Assembly (NCBI RefSeq): GCF_001529295.1
Contig: NZ_LLWK01000037.1
Coordinates: 248,001-312,000, forward strand
Origin: Flavobacterium sp. TAB 87
Lineage (GTDB): Bacteria > Bacteroidota > Bacteroidia > Flavobacteriales > Flavobacteriaceae
Direction of reading: 5' to 3'
DNA length: 64,000 nucleotides
Both the position numbers and the translations under genes were made by a program. The notes beneath the pieces are model-generated. The model was not told the DNA's origin and searched no databases. It was given only the letters and a program-made list of their open reading frames with translations. This document shows positions 37,606 to 46,192 of this stretch, in pieces; position 1 is the first letter of the stretch; each line of letters begins with the position of its first letter.

Positions 37606-38358
37606 TTATTCAAACTCAACAATTAGATCCAGCTTTTTGGGGTTTTCCATATAATCAGTAAACGGATATCGAACAGTTATTGATTTGCGGTCAGCACTAA
37701 AAAGCGCATCGGGATTAGAAACCTTTTTGATGCGTTTTGGAAAATTATACTTTAGAACATAATTAGACGAGGCAAAAATCATTTTATACATTCCAAGCGA
37801 ATCTTCACTTACTGTATTGCTGTCTTTTGGAGCTACAGTCACTACTCTGTTGAATTTTTTTGCAGTATAAGAATAGGTTACATTCGAATTGTTATTAGCA
37901 AAATCGCTACCCATTCCAAGTGGATTTTCACTATTTGATTTTTTATCTAATTTTTGCAACGTTTGCATCGCTTTTAGCATATCTTGTAGTTCATTCACAT
38001 TGGTAAAATTACTTTTAAGCGCTACTAAAAACTGCTTTTGTTCTGCATTCATTTTCATCTCTACAACAACGTTCTCTAGCTTTTTTAACTCTTGCTGTGT
38101 TTTAATCGGCAGTTTAGCAATACTATCTTTTTTTTTGGCAAACACTTGTTTAAAAGCAAAAGTAGTATCAATATTTTTAGATTGTTCTTCACTCAATCCA
38201 GCAGCCATTTGCTCTCCGGCCATCGCCATTAAAGCAGAACCATCCATATTTACAGTATATTGTCCGGTGCCATTTTCATCTATAGTAACAGTTTCCGTAA
38301 AAGTGCAACTCGTTAAAACAGCACTAAGCAGGGCCAGTAATAGGTAATGAATTTTCAT
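37606..38358 (-). CDS. Lipoprotein of unknown function, tandem paralogue A
   Basis: 250-aa lipoprotein; signal MKIHYLLLALLSAVLTSC puts lipidated Cys at 18. The mature start TFTETVTIDENGTGQYTVNM is followed by a charged helical middle and a C-terminal LKYNFPKRIKKVSNPDALFS. The same plan (TETL.I...GSG..T at the start, L.Y.FP..IK.VSN near the end) is seen in the next gene, so the pair arose by duplication. I do not recognise a functional family. -7 box TATCTTTG at 38375-38382. Confidence 0.8.
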   Translation of the reverse strand: MKIHYLLLALLSAVLTSCTFTETVTIDENGTGQYTVNMDGSALMAMAGEQMAAGLSEEQSKNIDTTFAFKQVFAKKKDSIAKLPIKTQQELKKLENVVVEMKMNAEQKQFLVALKSNFTNVNELQDMLKAMQTLQKLDKKSNSENPLGMGSDFANNNSNVTYSYTAKKFNRVVTVAPKDSNTVSEDSLGMYKMIFASSNYVLKYNFPKRIKKVSNPDALFSADRKSITVRYPFTDYMENPKKLDLIVEFE

Positions 38359-38374
38359 TTTGGTTCTTTTTTTG

Positions 38375-38382
38375 CAAAGATA
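38375..38382 (-). promoter_or_regulatory. -7 promoter element of lipoprotein A
   Basis: TATCTTTG on the minus strand, exact TAnnTTTG, 16 bp before the ATG. No TTG at -33. Confidence 0.5.
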
Positions 38383-38428
38383 CAAAGACAATTAGAGCTT
38401 GTCTATAAATTGGCTCTACATTAAATAA

Positions 38429-39163
38429 TTAAATTTTATTCTCTAAAATCACTTCGACAGCAGTGCTTTCGGGATTTCTCAAACACTCTGTCAATAAAAA
38501 AGTAAGATGAATTGATTTTTTATCACTGCTAATAACTGCTTTTGAATTGGATACCGATTTTATTTTTCGTGGAAACTGATACCGCAAAACATATTCTTCT
38601 ATAAGATTTTGGCCTGCTATTTTTTTGATTATCAAATCTATTTGCTCCTGTTGTTCTTGCAGCAAATTTTCGTTTGTAATAATAACTTTCCGCTTAAAAG
38701 TTGTACCATCAAATTCATACTGTACTTTATAATAGTGTTTCTCGGCCGTTAAAGCATAATTGAATTTTATATCATCGGCATAATTTTTAGCTTTATATAA
38801 ATCGGGAATGGCACTTACCTCCTTAAAAGCTAGTGATGTTTGGTCTATAAATTCTTTATCAAAAGAGCTTTTTTTAGTAGACAGTAACACGTCATTATAA
38901 CGGTCGAATAAATTCCGTTCCTCTGGCAAGTATTTTAAATAATTTTCAATGTATTTAAAAATGTACTCTTTAAATACCGTTGTAGTATCAACAAAAACAT
39001 CTTCTCTTGAATAATTTTCTCCTGCTAGTTTCATATAACTATTCTCTACGCGAAGTTCTTCTATTGTGATCTCACCGCTTCCATCTGAATTAATAACGAG
39101 CGTTTCTGTAACTTGACAAGAACTAAAAAACAGCATAGTAAGACCTAAAAACAATGTTTTCAT
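38429..39163 (-). CDS. Lipoprotein of unknown function, tandem paralogue B
   Basis: 244-aa lipoprotein, signal MKTLFLGLTMLFFSSC with C16, mature start QVTETLVINSDGSGEITIEE. It shares its layout with paralogue A, including the C-terminal LRYQFPRKIKSVSNSKAVIS motif and a charged middle. It lies 70 bp upstream of paralogue A. Function not recognised; a periplasmic or outer-membrane location is inferred from the lipobox. Confidence 0.8.
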   Translation of the reverse strand: MKTLFLGLTMLFFSSCQVTETLVINSDGSGEITIEELRVENSYMKLAGENYSREDVFVDTTTVFKEYIFKYIENYLKYLPEERNLFDRYNDVLLSTKKSSFDKEFIDQTSLAFKEVSAIPDLYKAKNYADDIKFNYALTAEKHYYKVQYEFDGTTFKRKVIITNENLLQEQQEQIDLIIKKIAGQNLIEEYVLRYQFPRKIKSVSNSKAVISSDKKSIHLTFLLTECLRNPESTAVEVILENKI

Positions 39164-39379
39164 GTTTGATAATTATAGTATTATAAATGTAAATGTAATA
39201 TAATTCCTATTGTTTTTTAATTTCACGATTTTCAAGTACAAGCAAATCAACTATAACGATTGCACTTACTTGTGTTCGAAAACAATAAACTAAAAAAACA
39301 ATTTTTTTTTAATAAAAGTACTGTTAATCTTTGCATAAATTAAAAATAACCCAAAATCTAAATGCTCTAACTTATTTAA

Positions 39380-40612
39380 ATGAACTTAAAAAGAAACAAA
39401 TGGCTAGTTTTAAACCTACTACTTGCCAACATTTTGTTATTCAGCAGCTGCGACGATAACAGTAACGAAACAAATTACAATGCCAACTACTTGGCTATCA
39501 TAGACGCTAGTAATTTACCCGCGGGAAACCATGCAATGACCATGTTTGAAGATGGGGAAAGCTCTGCAAAAATGTACAATAATAGTGACAGATGGTTTAG
39601 AGTCAATCAACCTTTGCAGGTGCTTCAAAAAGGTAAAGATTCAGTACAATTATCTCTGTATTCTCCTGTCGGACTTACGGATGTAAAGGTATATGCTAAA
39701 CTTCCAAATTATGACAAACGCTTTGTCTTGTACCATTTTAGTAAAGTTCCGGCATTCCATCGTTCTTTTCACCAACTTCCCTTGACAGCTGGTAAAAATG
39801 ACTATTTATTAGAAAACGGAAAGACAGTTACTATTGATAAAATTGAGGGGTTTTCAACTGGTTCGATCGAATTTTCTATTGAGTCAACTGATTCCTTGTA
39901 TACCAAGTTGAAAAAAATTAAGTCATCGCACCTAGTACAGTTTAGCGATCAATACCATAAAGGAGAATTAGGTAAATTTTTACCAATGAATCCTGTTTTA
40001 GCAAAAGAAGCAATAACGATGATTCTAAATTATTCCTATGCTCTTAGTCATCCATTATACTACGAAGCTTTTGTGAATTTTGACAAATACAAACAAGATC
40101 AAGCTACCGTGGCAGGAAGAGCTGTTAACGGCGCTACCAATTGGCATGGTAACGCAGACGATTCCAACGGAACTTATGACTATTTATCTCAAACGCAAAT
40201 AGAACAAATTTATTGGAATTACCTTGACGGAAGAACGTTAAACATGGCAATGGTTGGTGGAGAAGCTGCATTAGGCGGGGGCCCGTTAGCCTCACAATGG
40301 GAATCTGGTTATGTTGCCGGTCATTGGCGTGGCGATATGTCTATTTGGTCTCATGAATATTCACATCACATTGGTTATAGTCACACTAGTAATCTAGCAA
40401 ACAGCGGCGAAGGCGGCGGACAGCAAGAAATGCTGACTGATTTTTATAAATATTTAATTCATTTAAATGATTTGCCATTTACGAACCCTGACATCTTACA
40501 AACTTGGACAAAAACAAGTTATTTGAGTGGTCCGTATAAAAAACCGACGTTTAAAATTGATGCAAAAAATCCATTTTTACTAAAATACAAAGGACAGGGA
40601 AAATGGAACTAA
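39380..40612 (+). CDS. Metzincin-like zinc protease lipoprotein
   Basis: 410-aa lipoprotein (signal to LLFSSC, C24). The sequence SHEYSHHIGYSH contains HExxHxxGxxH: H325, E326, H329, G332, H335, the extended zinc-binding motif of metzincins. A downstream Met (M351 in QEMLTDFY) could be the Met-turn. The rest resembles no protease family I can name; an N-terminal beta-rich region (40-180) may be a carbohydrate- or substrate-binding part. It is followed after 14 bp by a propeller lipoprotein with which it probably works. Upstream TAATCTTTG (39328-39336) is one base off the -7 consensus. Confidence 0.72.
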   Translation: MNLKRNKWLVLNLLLANILLFSSCDDNSNETNYNANYLAIIDASNLPAGNHAMTMFEDGESSAKMYNNSDRWFRVNQPLQVLQKGKDSVQLSLYSPVGLTDVKVYAKLPNYDKRFVLYHFSKVPAFHRSFHQLPLTAGKNDYLLENGKTVTIDKIEGFSTGSIEFSIESTDSLYTKLKKIKSSHLVQFSDQYHKGELGKFLPMNPVLAKEAITMILNYSYALSHPLYYEAFVNFDKYKQDQATVAGRAVNGATNWHGNADDSNGTYDYLSQTQIEQIYWNYLDGRTLNMAMVGGEAALGGGPLASQWESGYVAGHWRGDMSIWSHEYSHHIGYSHTSNLANSGEGGGQQEMLTDFYKYLIHLNDLPFTNPDILQTWTKTSYLSGPYKKPTFKIDAKNPFLLKYKGQGKWN

Positions 40613-40626
40613 AAAATATATCTAAA

Positions 40627-41637
40627 ATGAATAAAATTGCTTTTTTTATCGCAGTGCTTTGTGCATTTACAAGCTGTAGCAAAGATTCTGAAGACAGCGC
40701 TAGCGGTGTCGATTACGGTTATTACTATCCTATGCTAGATGCAACAATTACTGCGAGTCAAATAGGAGACGGTACGGGTAAATTAGATCCCAAAGGAATT
40801 GCAATCGCTAATGATAAACTATATGTATGCAATGGAGACCAATTGGATATATTTAATGCACAAACCTTAGCATTTGAAAAAACAATTCGTAAGTACATAA
40901 AAGGAACAACGACAATTGATTTCACAAAGCTTTCATCGATTTCTATAGAAGAAGGTCGTATTTATTTAGGAAGTGTGGATTCGCGAGTTTTTATTTTGGA
41001 CGAAAAAACAACTGGCGGAATAAGTACATTAGGTAATGGACAATGGTGGACTACTTTTGTACACGTTTTTGGTGTAGTAGTTCGCGACGGACTTGTATTT
41101 GTCAAAGAGAAAGAAACTACTGTGAAGGTTTTTGAAGTTTCGCAAATTACAGAAACAAGTAATTGGAACTTAGCTCCGATTGCCAAATTAAATACCGTAA
41201 GTGGTTTTGACGAAATTTACTCTATGGACGTTTCTAATGGTAACTTGGTAATTGCCGGAAGAGACGCTAAAAGTTTTCTTTATTATAAAATAGCGGATAT
41301 TCGCGCCAATGGAGCTGCTTCTTTAAGCACTCCAATGAGTCCGACAAAAGCCGCATTGGGCGACAATAGACCAACGTCGCTAAATTTCAGTACAGATTGG
41401 GCAATGACTTCCGAAAATATTGGAAATGTAAATTACGTGCGTTTGTACTCGAAAGAAGATTTTCTTAATAAAAATTACAATTCGATAGTGAGCAGCTCGG
41501 ATATCTTGGGTAAAGAGAAATTCGGCACTATTTATAGTGTTGCGCAACTGGATGATCGTCTTTTTATATCGGATAATTCAAATCAGAAAATAAAGGTGAT
41601 TAAGCTTAAAAAAGCATCGATAATCGAACAAAAATAA
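40627..41637 (+). CDS. Beta-propeller-like lipoprotein
   Basis: 336-aa lipoprotein, signal MNKIAFFIAVLCAFTSC, Cys17. It has repeated units of the kind DPKGIAIANDKLYVCNGDQL, ISIEEGRIYLGSVDSRVFIL, MDVSNGNLVIAGRD and AQLDDRLFISDNSNQKIKVI, consistent with an NHL/LVIVD-type propeller of about six blades. The open frame reaches back to 40603, overlapping the protease gene, but the signal peptide fixes the start at 40627. Probably co-transcribed with the protease; role unknown. Confidence 0.8.
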   Translation: MNKIAFFIAVLCAFTSCSKDSEDSASGVDYGYYYPMLDATITASQIGDGTGKLDPKGIAIANDKLYVCNGDQLDIFNAQTLAFEKTIRKYIKGTTTIDFTKLSSISIEEGRIYLGSVDSRVFILDEKTTGGISTLGNGQWWTTFVHVFGVVVRDGLVFVKEKETTVKVFEVSQITETSNWNLAPIAKLNTVSGFDEIYSMDVSNGNLVIAGRDAKSFLYYKIADIRANGAASLSTPMSPTKAALGDNRPTSLNFSTDWAMTSENIGNVNYVRLYSKEDFLNKNYNSIVSSSDILGKEKFGTIYSVAQLDDRLFISDNSNQKIKVIKLKKASIIEQK

Positions 41638-41686
41638 GCACATTTTAAAATTTTATTTTCGAAAATAGAATCTAAAATAGCATTAT

Positions 41687-41728
41687 AAAAAAGAGCAATA
41701 CTGTACTAACAGATTGCTCTTTTTTTTT
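41687..41728 (+). terminator. Terminator after the propeller lipoprotein
   Basis: Stem AAAAAAGAGCAAT (41687-41699) / ATTGCTCTTTTTT (41713-41725) with a longer T-run. Confidence 0.85.
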
Positions 41729-41779
41729 GACTTATAATTACTCTAAGAAAAAAAGAAAGCTAATTAAAAATAGAAAACC

Positions 41780-41886
41780 TTCGGCTTTAGCCCCGATGGA
41801 AGCGGCATCCTTTTTTGCTTTTTCGGCAAAAAAGATATAGTGAACAGCGGGACCAATCGTGCTAAAAAGCAGTTAATTTTAGCTCC
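41780..41886 (+). ncRNA. Flavo-1-like structured repeat element (candidate)
   Basis: Begins TTAGCCCCGATGGAAGCGG, then CATCC, and continues to AGCGGGACC. Inner hairpin TTTTTTGC (41811-41818) / GCAAAAAA (41826-41833); outer arms GCCCCGAT and ATCGTGC can pair imperfectly. From memory this phrase (AGCCCCGAT.GAAGCGGCATCC) is a very common flavobacterial intergenic element and resembles the Flavo-1 RNA family. Orientation plus; identity not verified by a covariance search. Confidence 0.45.
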
Positions 41887-41918
41887 TTAAAAAACTTTGG
41901 CTTTGAAAGTTTGAAACG

Positions 41919-41949
41919 TTGCTACTTTGCTACTTAAAAAGTATCTTTG
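41919..41949 (+). promoter_or_regulatory. Promoter of lysS
   Basis: TTG at 41919-41921, 20 bp spacer, TATCTTTG at 41942-41949, 22 bp before the ATG. Confidence 0.65.
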
Positions 41950-41971
41950 TAGACTTAAAAATCAGTAGACA

Positions 41972-43672
41972 ATGGCCTTATCAGAACAAGAAATTATCCG
42001 AAGAGAAAAACTTCAAGCCTTACGTAACTTAGGAATCAATCCTTATCCTGCGAATCTTTTTCCTGTAAATCATACTTCGAAACAGATAAAGGAATCTTTT
42101 GAAGAGGGTAAAAAGGTGATTGTTGCTGGCCGTTTGATGAGTGTTAGAGATCAAGGAAAAGCTTGTTTTGCTGAGTTGCAAGATAGCGAAGGTCGCATTC
42201 AGTTGTACTTGAACCGCGATGTTTTGTGTGAAGGTGACGATAAGACATTGTACAACCAAGTCTTTAAGAAACTGACCGATTTGGGCGATTTTATTGGTAT
42301 TGAAGGTGAATTGTTTACGACGAAAGTTGGTGCGCAATGCATTCGTGCTGATAAATTTACTTTTTTGAGCAAAACGTTGCGTCCGTTGCCGTTGCCTAAA
42401 GTGGATGAAGATGGAAAAGTGCACGATGCGTTTAATGATGCTGAATTGCGTTACAGAATGCGCTATGTGGATTTGACGGTGAACCAAAACGTAAAAGATA
42501 CTTTTATTAAGCGTACTAAATTGTTTAATGCCATGCGTGGCTACTTTAACGATGCTGGATATTTAGAAGTAGAAACGCCTATTTTGCAAGCGATTCCTGG
42601 TGGTGCGGCGGCTCGTCCGTTTATTACACACCACAATTCATTGGACATTCCGTTGTACATGCGAATTGCAAATGAATTGTATTTGAAAAGATTAATTGTT
42701 GGTGGATTTGATGGAGTGTATGAGTTTTCGAAGAACTTCCGTAACGAAGGAATGGACCGAACACACAACCCAGAATTTACTGCGATGGAAATATATGTAG
42801 CCTACAAAGACTACAACTGGATGATGGAATTTACGGAATCTTTGTTAGAGCATTGCGCTATTGGCGTAAACGGAACCAGCGAAGCTACTTTTGGTGAACA
42901 CCAAATTAGTTTTAAAGCGCCGTATGCCCGTGTAACGATGACAGATTCGATTAAACATTTTACTGGCTTTGATATTTCAGGTAAAAATGAAGCGGAACTT
43001 TTTGAAGCAGCAAAAGGAATGGGAATTGACGTGGATAACACGATGGGGAAAGGAAAATTGATTGATGAGATTTTTGGCGCTAAATGCGAAGGAAATTATA
43101 TTCAACCGACTTTTATCACGGATTATCCTAAAGAAATGTCGCCTTTGTGTAAAGAGCACCGTGAAAATCCAGAATTGACGGAGCGTTTTGAATTGATGGT
43201 TTGTGGTAAGGAAGTAGCCAATGCTTATTCTGAATTGAATGATCCAATTGACCAAAGAGCGCGTTTTGAAGATCAAATGCGTTTGGCTGCTAAAGGTGAT
43301 GATGAAGCCAACGGAATTATAGACGAAGACTTTTTGAGAGCCTTGGAATACGGAATGCCACCAACGTCTGGTTTGGGTATTGGAATGGATCGTTTGATGA
43401 TGTTTTTGACTAATAATGCTTCGATTCAAGAGGTTTTGTTGTTCCCGCAAATGCGCCCCGAGAAAAAACAACAAATTGAATTGACCGATGAAGAAAAAGT
43501 AATCATCGATATATTGAAAGCAAATAACAACCAAGTTGAATTGCCTCTTTTGAAAGAGAAAGCGGGTTTAAGCGGTAAAAAATGGGATGTTTCCATGAAA
43601 AACTTAGCCAAACATGGTTTGACGAAAGTAGTGGTTGCTGGAGATTCTAAAATGGTAGAATTGGCAGAGTAA
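41972..43672 (+). CDS. lysS: Lysyl-tRNA synthetase, class II, with C-terminal extension
   Basis: LysRS class II, 566 aa, about 60 residues longer than the E. coli enzyme. N-terminal OB anticodon domain (about 55-170), catalytic domain with motif 2 FRNEGMDRTHNPEFTAMEI and motif 3 GLGIGMDRLMMFLT (about 466-480). After the normal end QMRPEKK there is an extra region (about 500-566) with LTDEEKVIIDILKANN and KAGLSGKKWDVSMKNLAKHG, whose pattern suggests a small winged-helix domain. Own promoter upstream, own terminator after it. Identity firm, role of the tail unknown. Confidence 0.97.
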   Translation: MALSEQEIIRREKLQALRNLGINPYPANLFPVNHTSKQIKESFEEGKKVIVAGRLMSVRDQGKACFAELQDSEGRIQLYLNRDVLCEGDDKTLYNQVFKKLTDLGDFIGIEGELFTTKVGAQCIRADKFTFLSKTLRPLPLPKVDEDGKVHDAFNDAELRYRMRYVDLTVNQNVKDTFIKRTKLFNAMRGYFNDAGYLEVETPILQAIPGGAAARPFITHHNSLDIPLYMRIANELYLKRLIVGGFDGVYEFSKNFRNEGMDRTHNPEFTAMEIYVAYKDYNWMMEFTESLLEHCAIGVNGTSEATFGEHQISFKAPYARVTMTDSIKHFTGFDISGKNEAELFEAAKGMGIDVDNTMGKGKLIDEIFGAKCEGNYIQPTFITDYPKEMSPLCKEHRENPELTERFELMVCGKEVANAYSELNDPIDQRARFEDQMRLAAKGDDEANGIIDEDFLRALEYGMPPTSGLGIGMDRLMMFLTNNASIQEVLLFPQMRPEKKQQIELTDEEKVIIDILKANNNQVELPLLKEKAGLSGKKWDVSMKNLAKHGLTKVVVAGDSKMVELAE

Positions 43673-43694
43673 ATCATCTGAAACTATAATATTG

Positions 43695-43731
43695 AAAAGC
43701 GAGAAATTCTTCAGTTGGATTTCTCGCTTTT
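43695..43731 (+). terminator. Terminator of lysS
   Basis: Perfect 13-bp stem AAAAGCGAGAAAT / ATTTCTCGCTTTT, loop 11 nt, then T-run. Confidence 0.88.
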
Positions 43732-43844
43732 TTGATGCGTCGTAACATAAATTTATAACAAATTCGAAACGATATGGTATAAACCTAGAAACGTAGGAAT
43801 TTCCAATAAACAATTTGTATTTTTATAAAAAAATAAGTCCTACT

Positions 43845-44309
43845 ATGGAAGATAAAAAACCATTAAAAAGAGCCACTGAATTGCAACCTCTTAGTCACGA
43901 CCATCATTATGCTTTACAATTGTGTTGGAAAATAAGAACAGGATTCTCAAAAAATATAGCAGTAGAACGAATTAAATTATATACCGATTGGTTTTTTGAA
44001 AATTCTTTAGCCGAGCATTTTAAACTAGAAGAGCAAGATGTATTTACAGTTTTAGAGCCGGGAAATGAATTAGTAAAAAGAGCATTATTAGATCACGAAA
44101 GTTTAACTACTTTGTTTCACGCTCAATTGGATGTGAAAGAAAATCTAGAAAAAATTGAGTCTCTTTTAAAGGCGCATATTCGTTTTGAAGAAAGAGAATT
44201 GTTCGCTGAAGTGCAAAAAATTGCAACCCCGCAACAACTTGAAAAAATAGAAGCTGCGCATGCACAAGATGATTTTAAAGAATACGATAAAGACGAATTC
44301 TGGCTGTAA
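43845..44309 (+). CDS. Hemerythrin-domain protein
   Basis: 154-aa hemerythrin HHE-type four-helix protein. Likely iron ligands: SHDHHYAL, HFKLEEQDVF, DHESLTTLFH and HIRFEERELF. Such domains bind O2, NO or iron. I start at ATG 43845; a TTG-started frame 30 bp upstream has no similarity. It stands alone between lysS and a convergent lipoprotein gene, with a bidirectional terminator after it. No clear partner. Confidence 0.88.
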   Translation: MEDKKPLKRATELQPLSHDHHYALQLCWKIRTGFSKNIAVERIKLYTDWFFENSLAEHFKLEEQDVFTVLEPGNELVKRALLDHESLTTLFHAQLDVKENLEKIESLLKAHIRFEERELFAEVQKIATPQQLEKIEAAHAQDDFKEYDKDEFWL

Positions 44310-44330
44310 GTGCTGCAAAAATCGGGAATA

Positions 44331-44366
44331 AAAAAAGGGAACCTCAAATAGAAGTTCCCTTTTTCC
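44331..44366. terminator. Bidirectional terminator
   Basis: AAAAAGGGAAC (44332-44342) / GTTCCCTTTTT (44354-44364) with A-run and T-run flanks, between the hemerythrin gene (plus) and the propeller lipoprotein gene (minus). Confidence 0.85.
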
Positions 44367-44391
44367 GTTCTTAAAATAAAATTGAGGGGTT

Positions 44392-45996
44392 TTATTTTAA
44401 TTTATTTTCTGTATCTGTAAAATTCCCTGTAATAGTTACACCGTTGTTTTTAGTAACTTTTCCATAGATTGTAATTGTAGATCCCGAAGCAAATTCTAAT
44501 TTGGCGTTGCTATTCAAGATAAGATTTCCGTAGATTACCACGCTACCATCTATTTTTAAAGTTCCGTTAACATTAAAATTAGTGCTCTCACTGCGGTACT
44601 GTCCTTGTGCCATAGATCCTTTCATTGTAAACACACCATTACTATTGATGTTTACACCTTGACTAATGGAAAGTGAACCACAGAATGCTAAATTTTGATT
44701 AACGTTAACTCCTTGCAATGAAGTTGCGCCTTGATAATTTAAGCTCTCACCAGAATTTACATTCAGCCAATTTCCACCCTTATAGGTTGGAAAGCTAGCG
44801 CAATCAAGAACTGCATTTAATTTTTTAATAATCTTCAATCCACCTTTGCCTGTAGCAACAAAAATATAATCACCAACACTTTTTACATAATTAGAAGAAT
44901 CTCCTAAGAAAATACTTCCAATAGAAACTAACGTATTGTTGGTGTTTTTGTAAACCGCAACTCCCGCAGCACCGTTAGCAGCATACACGTATTCTCCATT
45001 TACCGAAACAGCATTCGTTACTATGTCTATTTGATCAACGTTTGCGATTCCGGTTGGCAAACTTAACGTTTGCAACAAACTTCCCGCTACATTATACACC
45101 TGCACTCCGTTGTAACCGTTAGACACCACTAAATTAGAGCCTTGAAAATCGATTGTTCTTTTTGCATCAGGAACATCTGTCGCTGTTGTTATCGACGAAA
45201 TCAATGCCATTGAATCTCCATTGTATATTTTAATTCCCTGAGTTCCGCTCATTACCACAACTTTATTGTCCATCAAACCCAAAGCTCTTAAATCTTCGAC
45301 CGCTATAGCAGTTTGAATGGTATTGGTTGTTTTATTGATTTTGGTTACAGCACCCGTAAAACCAGAAATTGAATAATAACTTGAATTGGCTACTGCTACA
45401 CCTGTACTTACCTTTCCTGCTACTGAGACCATGGTATAGTTATTACTCAATAAGCCGTTTTGCAAAGTCATTTTTGCTACAAAAGCTGGTGTAGGCAGCT
45501 CCGGATTGGCATCTAAACTTGTAGCTCCTGTTAAATAAAGAACTCCATTGTTATACACAACCGTGTTGATATCTGTATTTGGCAATAGTGCCTGAACAAC
45601 TAATTTTGGACTGTTGGGCTGTGAAACATCGATCACATCAATTCCACCTAAATAAGTTTCGCCTTGGGTACTGTATGCAACATACACATAATTATCTTTT
45701 ACATCAACATGCGTTGCTGTAAGTGTTTTTCCTTCATAAACTGGCGGTTTAACTTCTGCTAATAAAGACATTGGAAAATTATCAGCTCCCGAAGAAGATT
45801 TTGAAGTTAGTTTTGACGTCGTTAGCGTTATCACTCCCGATTTCTCAAAATCCATTCTATTCGCCAACAAATTACTATCTGAGTTTAAAACTACTTTTGC
45901 TACTGCATTTGTAGCAGAATCGTTTACATGGTCTGATTGACACGCTTGCAAAAGCACTGCAAGCACTAAAAATACAGTAAAAAGATTTTTTTTCAT
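44392..45996 (-). CDS. LVIVD-type propeller lipoprotein with C-terminal beta-repeat domain
   Basis: 534-aa lipoprotein; signal MKKNLFTVFLVLAVLLQAC, Cys19. Residues about 75-400 are repeats of the LVIVD/propeller type (YLGGIDVIDVSQPNSPKLVV, VLYLTGATSLD and so on). After CASFPTYKGGNWLNVNSG comes a different region (about 420-534) of short beta repeats such as GVNINSNGVFTMKGSM and GSVVIYGNLILNSNAKLEFA, like a beta-solenoid. Function unknown; probably surface or periplasmic. The upstream 22 codons in frame lack a signal and are excluded. -7 box TAATTTTG at 46021-46028. Confidence 0.8.
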   Translation of the reverse strand: MKKNLFTVFLVLAVLLQACQSDHVNDSATNAVAKVVLNSDSNLLANRMDFEKSGVITLTTSKLTSKSSSGADNFPMSLLAEVKPPVYEGKTLTATHVDVKDNYVYVAYSTQGETYLGGIDVIDVSQPNSPKLVVQALLPNTDINTVVYNNGVLYLTGATSLDANPELPTPAFVAKMTLQNGLLSNNYTMVSVAGKVSTGVAVANSSYYSISGFTGAVTKINKTTNTIQTAIAVEDLRALGLMDNKVVVMSGTQGIKIYNGDSMALISSITTATDVPDAKRTIDFQGSNLVVSNGYNGVQVYNVAGSLLQTLSLPTGIANVDQIDIVTNAVSVNGEYVYAANGAAGVAVYKNTNNTLVSIGSIFLGDSSNYVKSVGDYIFVATGKGGLKIIKKLNAVLDCASFPTYKGGNWLNVNSGESLNYQGATSLQGVNVNQNLAFCGSLSISQGVNINSNGVFTMKGSMAQGQYRSESTNFNVNGTLKIDGSVVIYGNLILNSNAKLEFASGSTITIYGKVTKNNGVTITGNFTDTENKLK

Positions 45997-46020
45997 GTTT
46001 ATAATTTGGTTTAGAGAGCG

Positions 46021-46028
46021 CAAAATTA
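46021..46028 (-). promoter_or_regulatory. -7 promoter element of the propeller lipoprotein
   Basis: TAATTTTG on the minus strand matches TAnnTTTG, 24 bp before the ATG; no TTG at the expected distance. Confidence 0.45.
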
Positions 46029-46192
46029 CTTTATAAAAGCATTCTAAATACATCATTATCAATGTTTAACACATTTGAACTTTTTTTAGCAATGTTCCGG
46101 CATAAAAAGTAATTAATTAAATAGATTTAACACTAAATAAAGTTTTAATGCATAAAAAAAATTCTTATGTAGTTCTTTATAAATCACTTATG

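Larger units (their letters stand above)
41638..41971. other. Intergenic region before lysS
   Basis: 334 bp with no gene. It contains, in order, a terminator (41687-41728), a Flavo-1-like element (41780-41886), a phrase-like AAACTTTGG/CTTTGAAAGTTTG tract (about 41890-41940) and the lysS promoter (41919-41949). Confidence 0.7.

Noticed and set aside
37889..38347. 152-codon open frame antisense to lipoprotein A
   Set aside because: Ser/Cys/Phe-rich shadow of a convincing lipoprotein gene.
42029..42487. 152-codon open frame antisense to lysS
   Set aside because: Shadow of the lysS reading frame, no homologous motif.
42977..43534. 185-codon open frame antisense to lysS
   Set aside because: Lies wholly inside lysS on the other strand; composition is low-complexity aromatic/His-rich and no motif or start signal supports it.
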